Assembly (NCBI GenBank): GCA_946480345.1
Contig: CAMLJR010000017.1
Location: forward strand, 1-28,208
From: an uncultured Spongiibacteraceae bacterium
GTDB lineage: Bacteria > Pseudomonadota > Gammaproteobacteria > Pseudomonadales > CAMLJR01
DNA: 28,208 nucleotides
Direction: 5' to 3'
Shown: positions 25,634 to 28,208 of the stretch, in pieces
How the letters are laid out: every line of letters begins with the position of its first letter
How positions within the stretch are numbered: position 1 is the stretch's first letter
Translations under genes and position numbers: made by a program
The notes under the pieces: model-generated
The model's database searches: none
Seen by the model: only the letters and a program-made list of their open reading frames with translations
Told to the model about the DNA's origin: nothing

Positions 25634-26648
25634 GTTGTACGCTGCTGCGGCTGACATCCTCATGAACGCCAATGCGAAGTAGCTGATGTGCCGGGGTAGT
25701 CGAGGTATTGATGCCGCGTTGCGTGGTGACAGCGGCGGAATAGGTGTTTCGCACTTCGGAGATTGCCGCTTCACAGACGTCGCCATTCGGGTAGCAAAAT
25801 AAATCGACTGCAGTGTCGAGCTCTCGCTCAAGCAGCGTTTTGCTTTCACGAATTTCGCCGATCAGGGTTTCTTGAGCGAGCGTGTTCAGCAAACGGTAGT
25901 GATTGCGGGTGTGCGACCCCACCGTTATCAGCCCCGACTGGTGCATGCCGCGCAGCTGATCCCAGTTCATCAACGACGGGGTTGCGCTGCCGTCGATACT
26001 CAGCACGCGTTCCGCCTGATCGAGCCAGCCGTGCAGGTCGCCATCCGAGAATTGTTTGCAGTAGTTGATGATGGCCGCAATTGCTTCGCGATCATGAGTG
26101 CCATTTTTATTGAACTGCGGAGCGCCATGCAGCCAGCCAAGTTCCGCCTGTGAGATTTCGTTGGGTGTGAGCGATAGCAGTCGCGCCAGACGATTCGGCC
26201 AGAATTCGCGTTGCGTACCGATCATGTGCGAAACAGCGAACAGCGTGGCCGGCACCTGTTCTTGCTGCAAAATCGGCAGCGCGTATTGATAGTTGTCGAG
26301 CCAGCCATCGTCGAAAGTGATAGCGCACGCGCGCGCCGGTAGCGATTTCCCCGCATTCCGCCGCTCAATCCACTCGGTCAGCGGCAGCACGGTAAACAAT
26401 TGTTTCAGCTCGCGCAGTTGCTGGCGGAAGGTGTCGGGGGTGACTATCATGCCCGGCTCTTCCTGCGCGAAACGTTCATCGTCAGCGGGCAAAATGCGGT
26501 GATACATCAACACCCATAACCGCGGCTCGCCATCGCGTGTGTGCGGCCCGAAATGCGCGGCGAAGTGTTCGAGCCCGCGTTTGGCGAGCGATTTACCTTG
26601 CTGAACCAATGAAGTCACAACGTCGTATCCTGAAAAACGCTGATGCAT
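25605..26648 (-). CDS. NodB-family polysaccharide deacetylase
   Basis: A 347-residue carbohydrate esterase 4 protein, the third in the locus. It has LWVLMYHRI, TFDDGW (Asp113-Asp114), an EFWPNRL segment, VGSHTRNH (paired His) and a DLFCYPNGD stretch. No secretion signal is obvious. The frame is open back to 26732. The ATG at 26648 lacks a well-spaced ribosome site, and a GTG at 26618 with AGGA nine bases upstream is a serious alternative that would shorten the protein by ten residues. It overlaps the end of the exosortase gene and is divergent from the glycosyltransferase by only 22 bp. Confidence 0.88.
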   Translation of the reverse strand: MHQRFSGYDVVTSLVQQGKSLAKRGLEHFAAHFGPHTRDGEPRLWVLMYHRILPADDERFAQEEPGMIVTPDTFRQQLRELKQLFTVLPLTEWIERRNAGKSLPARACAITFDDGWLDNYQYALPILQQEQVPATLFAVSHMIGTQREFWPNRLARLLSLTPNEISQAELGWLHGAPQFNKNGTHDREAIAAIINYCKQFSDGDLHGWLDQAERVLSIDGSATPSLMNWDQLRGMHQSGLITVGSHTRNHYRLLNTLAQETLIGEIRESKTLLERELDTAVDLFCYPNGDVCEAAISEVRNTYSAAVTTQRGINTSTTPAHQLLRIGVHEDVSRSSVQLKARLSGWM

Positions 26649-26670
26649 TGTAGAGAATGAATCCTGCCCG

Positions 26671-27774
26671 ATGAAGACAATCCTCCACGTGATCGATACG
26701 ACCGGCCCCGGTGGCGCCGAAACGGTATTCATTGGATTGGCCGATCAGTTGCGGCAGCGGGGTTACCGCTCTCTTGTGGTGATCCGTGGCCCCGGCTGGG
26801 TTAACGACCAGCTCGTACAGCGCGGTTTTTCACCGTATATCATCGACGCAAAAGGCTCGTTTAATTGGCGCTTCCTGCGCGAGCTGCTGCGCATCATTCG
26901 TCGCGAAAAAGTCGATGTTATTCAATCGCATTTGTTAGGTTCGAACGTCTATTGCGCGATGGCCGGCATGCTTGCGCGCAAACCCGTAGTCGCAACATTT
27001 CATGGCATGGTCGATGTAAACCCGAATGAACGTTTTCGTACCGCGAAGCTGTGGTTGATGAATCGCGGCGTGTCGTATTTCGTCGCGGTGTCGAAAAATC
27101 TGCGCGACGCCATTCACCGCGAAGGCCTGCTTGACCCCCGTAAATGCGAAATTATTTACAACGGTATCGATACTTCGCGTTACGGCCGTTCTGACTCGCG
27201 AGTATTGCGCGAAAGGCTAAAACTCGACGAGCAGGCGATATTGATTGGCAGCCTGGGGAATGTGCGCCCGGCAAAAGGCTACGACTTGCTGATTCGTGCG
27301 GCGAGCAAGGTTGTCGAACGATATCCCCATGCGCATTTTGTTATCGCGGGCGATCCGAAAACATCGCTACAGAAAAAGTTGAACGATCTCGTTGACGAGC
27401 TGGGTCTCGCGAAGCACATTCACTTTCTTGGCTTCTGCGACGACAGCGCGGGATTTCTCGCACAGCTGGATCTGTTCGCTTTGAGCTCCACCTCGGAAGG
27501 ATTGTCGATAGCAACCATCGAAGCATTGGCGACAGGACTGCCAGCCGTGGTCACGCGCTGCGGCGGCCCAGAGGAAATAGTCACGCCGGATCATGATGCA
27601 TTGATGGTATTACCGACGGCCGACGATATCGCGGCTGGGCTATCGCGGATGCTTGAGGACAGCACGTTGCGCGAACGGTTGGCTGCGGCAGGCCAAAAAA
27701 CCGCGCAGGAGCGATTTGCGGTGAAAGCGATGCTGGATGCTTACGAAAGGCTGTATCAACCGCATAGTGCTTAA
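26671..27774 (+). CDS. GT4-family glycosyltransferase (GT-B fold)
   Basis: A 367-residue retaining GT-B glycosyltransferase. The N-terminal domain opens with HVIDTTGPGGAET (acceptor-side Gly loop), and the C-terminal donor domain has GNVRPAKGYDLLIRA, FLGFCDD and the E-x7-E motif in STSEGLSIATIEALATG. It should add one sugar of the EPS repeat in the cytoplasm; donor and linkage cannot be read from sequence. It resembles the glycosyltransferases of exosortase-linked EPS loci. No strong ribosome site is seen. Its TAA abuts the stop of the convergent ATP-grasp gene with no gap. Confidence 0.93.
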   Translation: MKTILHVIDTTGPGGAETVFIGLADQLRQRGYRSLVVIRGPGWVNDQLVQRGFSPYIIDAKGSFNWRFLRELLRIIRREKVDVIQSHLLGSNVYCAMAGMLARKPVVATFHGMVDVNPNERFRTAKLWLMNRGVSYFVAVSKNLRDAIHREGLLDPRKCEIIYNGIDTSRYGRSDSRVLRERLKLDEQAILIGSLGNVRPAKGYDLLIRAASKVVERYPHAHFVIAGDPKTSLQKKLNDLVDELGLAKHIHFLGFCDDSAGFLAQLDLFALSSTSEGLSIATIEALATGLPAVVTRCGGPEEIVTPDHDALMVLPTADDIAAGLSRMLEDSTLRERLAAAGQKTAQERFAVKAMLDAYERLYQPHSA

Positions 27775-28208
27775 TTAATTCTTAAGGGAGCGCAGGTACG
27801 CTTTCAGTTCATACCACGCCGGCCCCAGGTCATCCCAGCGGTTGACCTCATGTCGCGTGCAGTCCGGCCGGGGAATAAAAAAACCGATCAGTCGCTTGAG
27901 TTTTTCGCTGGTTGAGAAGGTCTGCCGGTCGCGCAGCGTCAAATAAAGACTGTCGAAATCTCCCAATAGCCATCGCAGGCGCTGGCCTGTTTTATAGGTC
28001 GAGACAGGTTCGACGGTTTCGCCGCTGCACACCTTGTAAAGCAGTGAGGGAAAATCGACGCCCGAATCGATCGCCAATTGCAGCGAACCCCAAAAGCGCG
28101 TGTTCACCTCCATTAAATAGGGGGTGCCATCGCTGCCCACACGAAACTCGACCATCGCGACGCCATGCCATTGAGCGGCGTCGAGCAGCTTACGTGCGTA
28201 GTCGAGTG
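27775..28208 (-). CDS. ATP-grasp ligase, C-terminal part (cut by window end)
   Basis: The reading frame stays open to the window edge, so the 5' end is missing. Codons before the internal ATG at 28155 read DAAQWHGVAMVEFRV, which continues the ATP-grasp fold and shows that ATG is not the start. The metal-binding LMEVNTRFWGS is intact. About 80 residues follow, ending in a basic tail. ATP-grasp enzymes join a carboxylate to an amine (or similar) through an acyl phosphate. Placed next to EPS genes with uronate supply and FemAB, it may amidate sugars or link amino acids; this is inference. It is convergent and abutting with the glycosyltransferase gene. Confidence 0.82.
   Translation of the reverse strand, partial: LDYARKLLDAAQWHGVAMVEFRVGSDGTPYLMEVNTRFWGSLQLAIDSGVDFPSLLYKVCSGETVEPVSTYKTGQRLRWLLGDFDSLYLTLRDRQTFSTSEKLKRLIGFFIPRPDCTRHEVNRWDDLGPAWYELKAYLRSLKN

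Noticed and set aside
28102..28155. ATG at 28155 as the true start of the ATP-grasp gene
   Set aside because: The codons upstream of it to the window edge are open and continue the ATP-grasp sequence, so the gene is truncated by the window.

Overview
The window looks like a chromosomal segment of a gammaproteobacterium. The reasons are the adjacent fabA-fabB pair of the anaerobic unsaturated fatty acid pathway, a CpsG/ManB-type phosphomannomutase very close to the enteric form, a Pseudomonas-style bifunctional ManC/AlgA, and an exosortase-type exopolysaccharide (EPS) locus. By eye the base composition is moderately GC-rich and even across the window. No tRNA, rRNA, CRISPR array, insertion sequence or phage gene was seen. 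Coding density is very high and no gene-free stretch reaches 300 bp. No database was searched; every family call is from motifs read in the translated sequence.

Layout. (1) About 50-3400: a DUF2062 membrane protein (-), then a + strand group of a degenerate RmlD-like protein, moaB and moeA (molybdenum cofactor), closed by a strong bidirectional terminator. (2) 3442-5228: fabB and fabA on the - strand, with a dyad-rich 254 bp region between fabA and ugd. (3) 5483-14624: a sugar-nucleotide cassette. On + lie ugd, manC, galU and manB; on - lie pgi, a TviB/WbpO-type UDP-HexNAc dehydrogenase and a UDP-glucuronate 4-epimerase. Together these can make GDP-Man, UDP-Glc, UDP-GlcA, UDP-GalA and a UDP-N-acetylhexosaminuronate. 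(4) 14766-20632: a + strand EPS assembly operon: polyprenyl-phosphate sugar transferase (TIGR03013-like), outer-membrane export lipoprotein, Wzz-like chain-length protein, a BY-kinase-like ATPase with a broken P-loop, and an outer-membrane beta-barrel. (5) 20629-28208: accessory genes on alternating strands with overlapping or abutting ends: a NodB deacetylase (-), a FemAB-type transferase with an unusual N-terminal coiled-coil arm (-), a DUF3473-type deacetylase (-), an exosortase fused to an EpsI domain (+), a third deacetylase (-), a GT4 glycosyltransferase (+) and the C-terminal part of an ATP-grasp ligase (-, cut by the window end).

How it fits together (inference): regions 3-5 form one envelope/EPS system related to the exosortase A (XrtA/PEP-CTERM) loci of Gram-negative bacteria. 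The cassette supplies uronate-rich precursors. The sugar transferase starts the lipid-linked unit, the Wzz/export/barrel proteins move the polymer outward, three deacetylases expose amino groups, and FemAB plus ATP-grasp may attach amino acids or form amides. The exosortase implies PEP-CTERM-like cargo encoded elsewhere. Not seen in the window: flippase, polymerase, the usual XrtA-locus ATPase, the PrsK/PrsR regulators, or any protein with a PEP-CTERM tail. The points most worth a second look are the SerRS-like arm on the FemAB protein, the P-loop Lys-to-Ala change in the kinase-like protein, and the pairing of FemAB and ATP-grasp enzymes with two UDP-sugar dehydrogenases.
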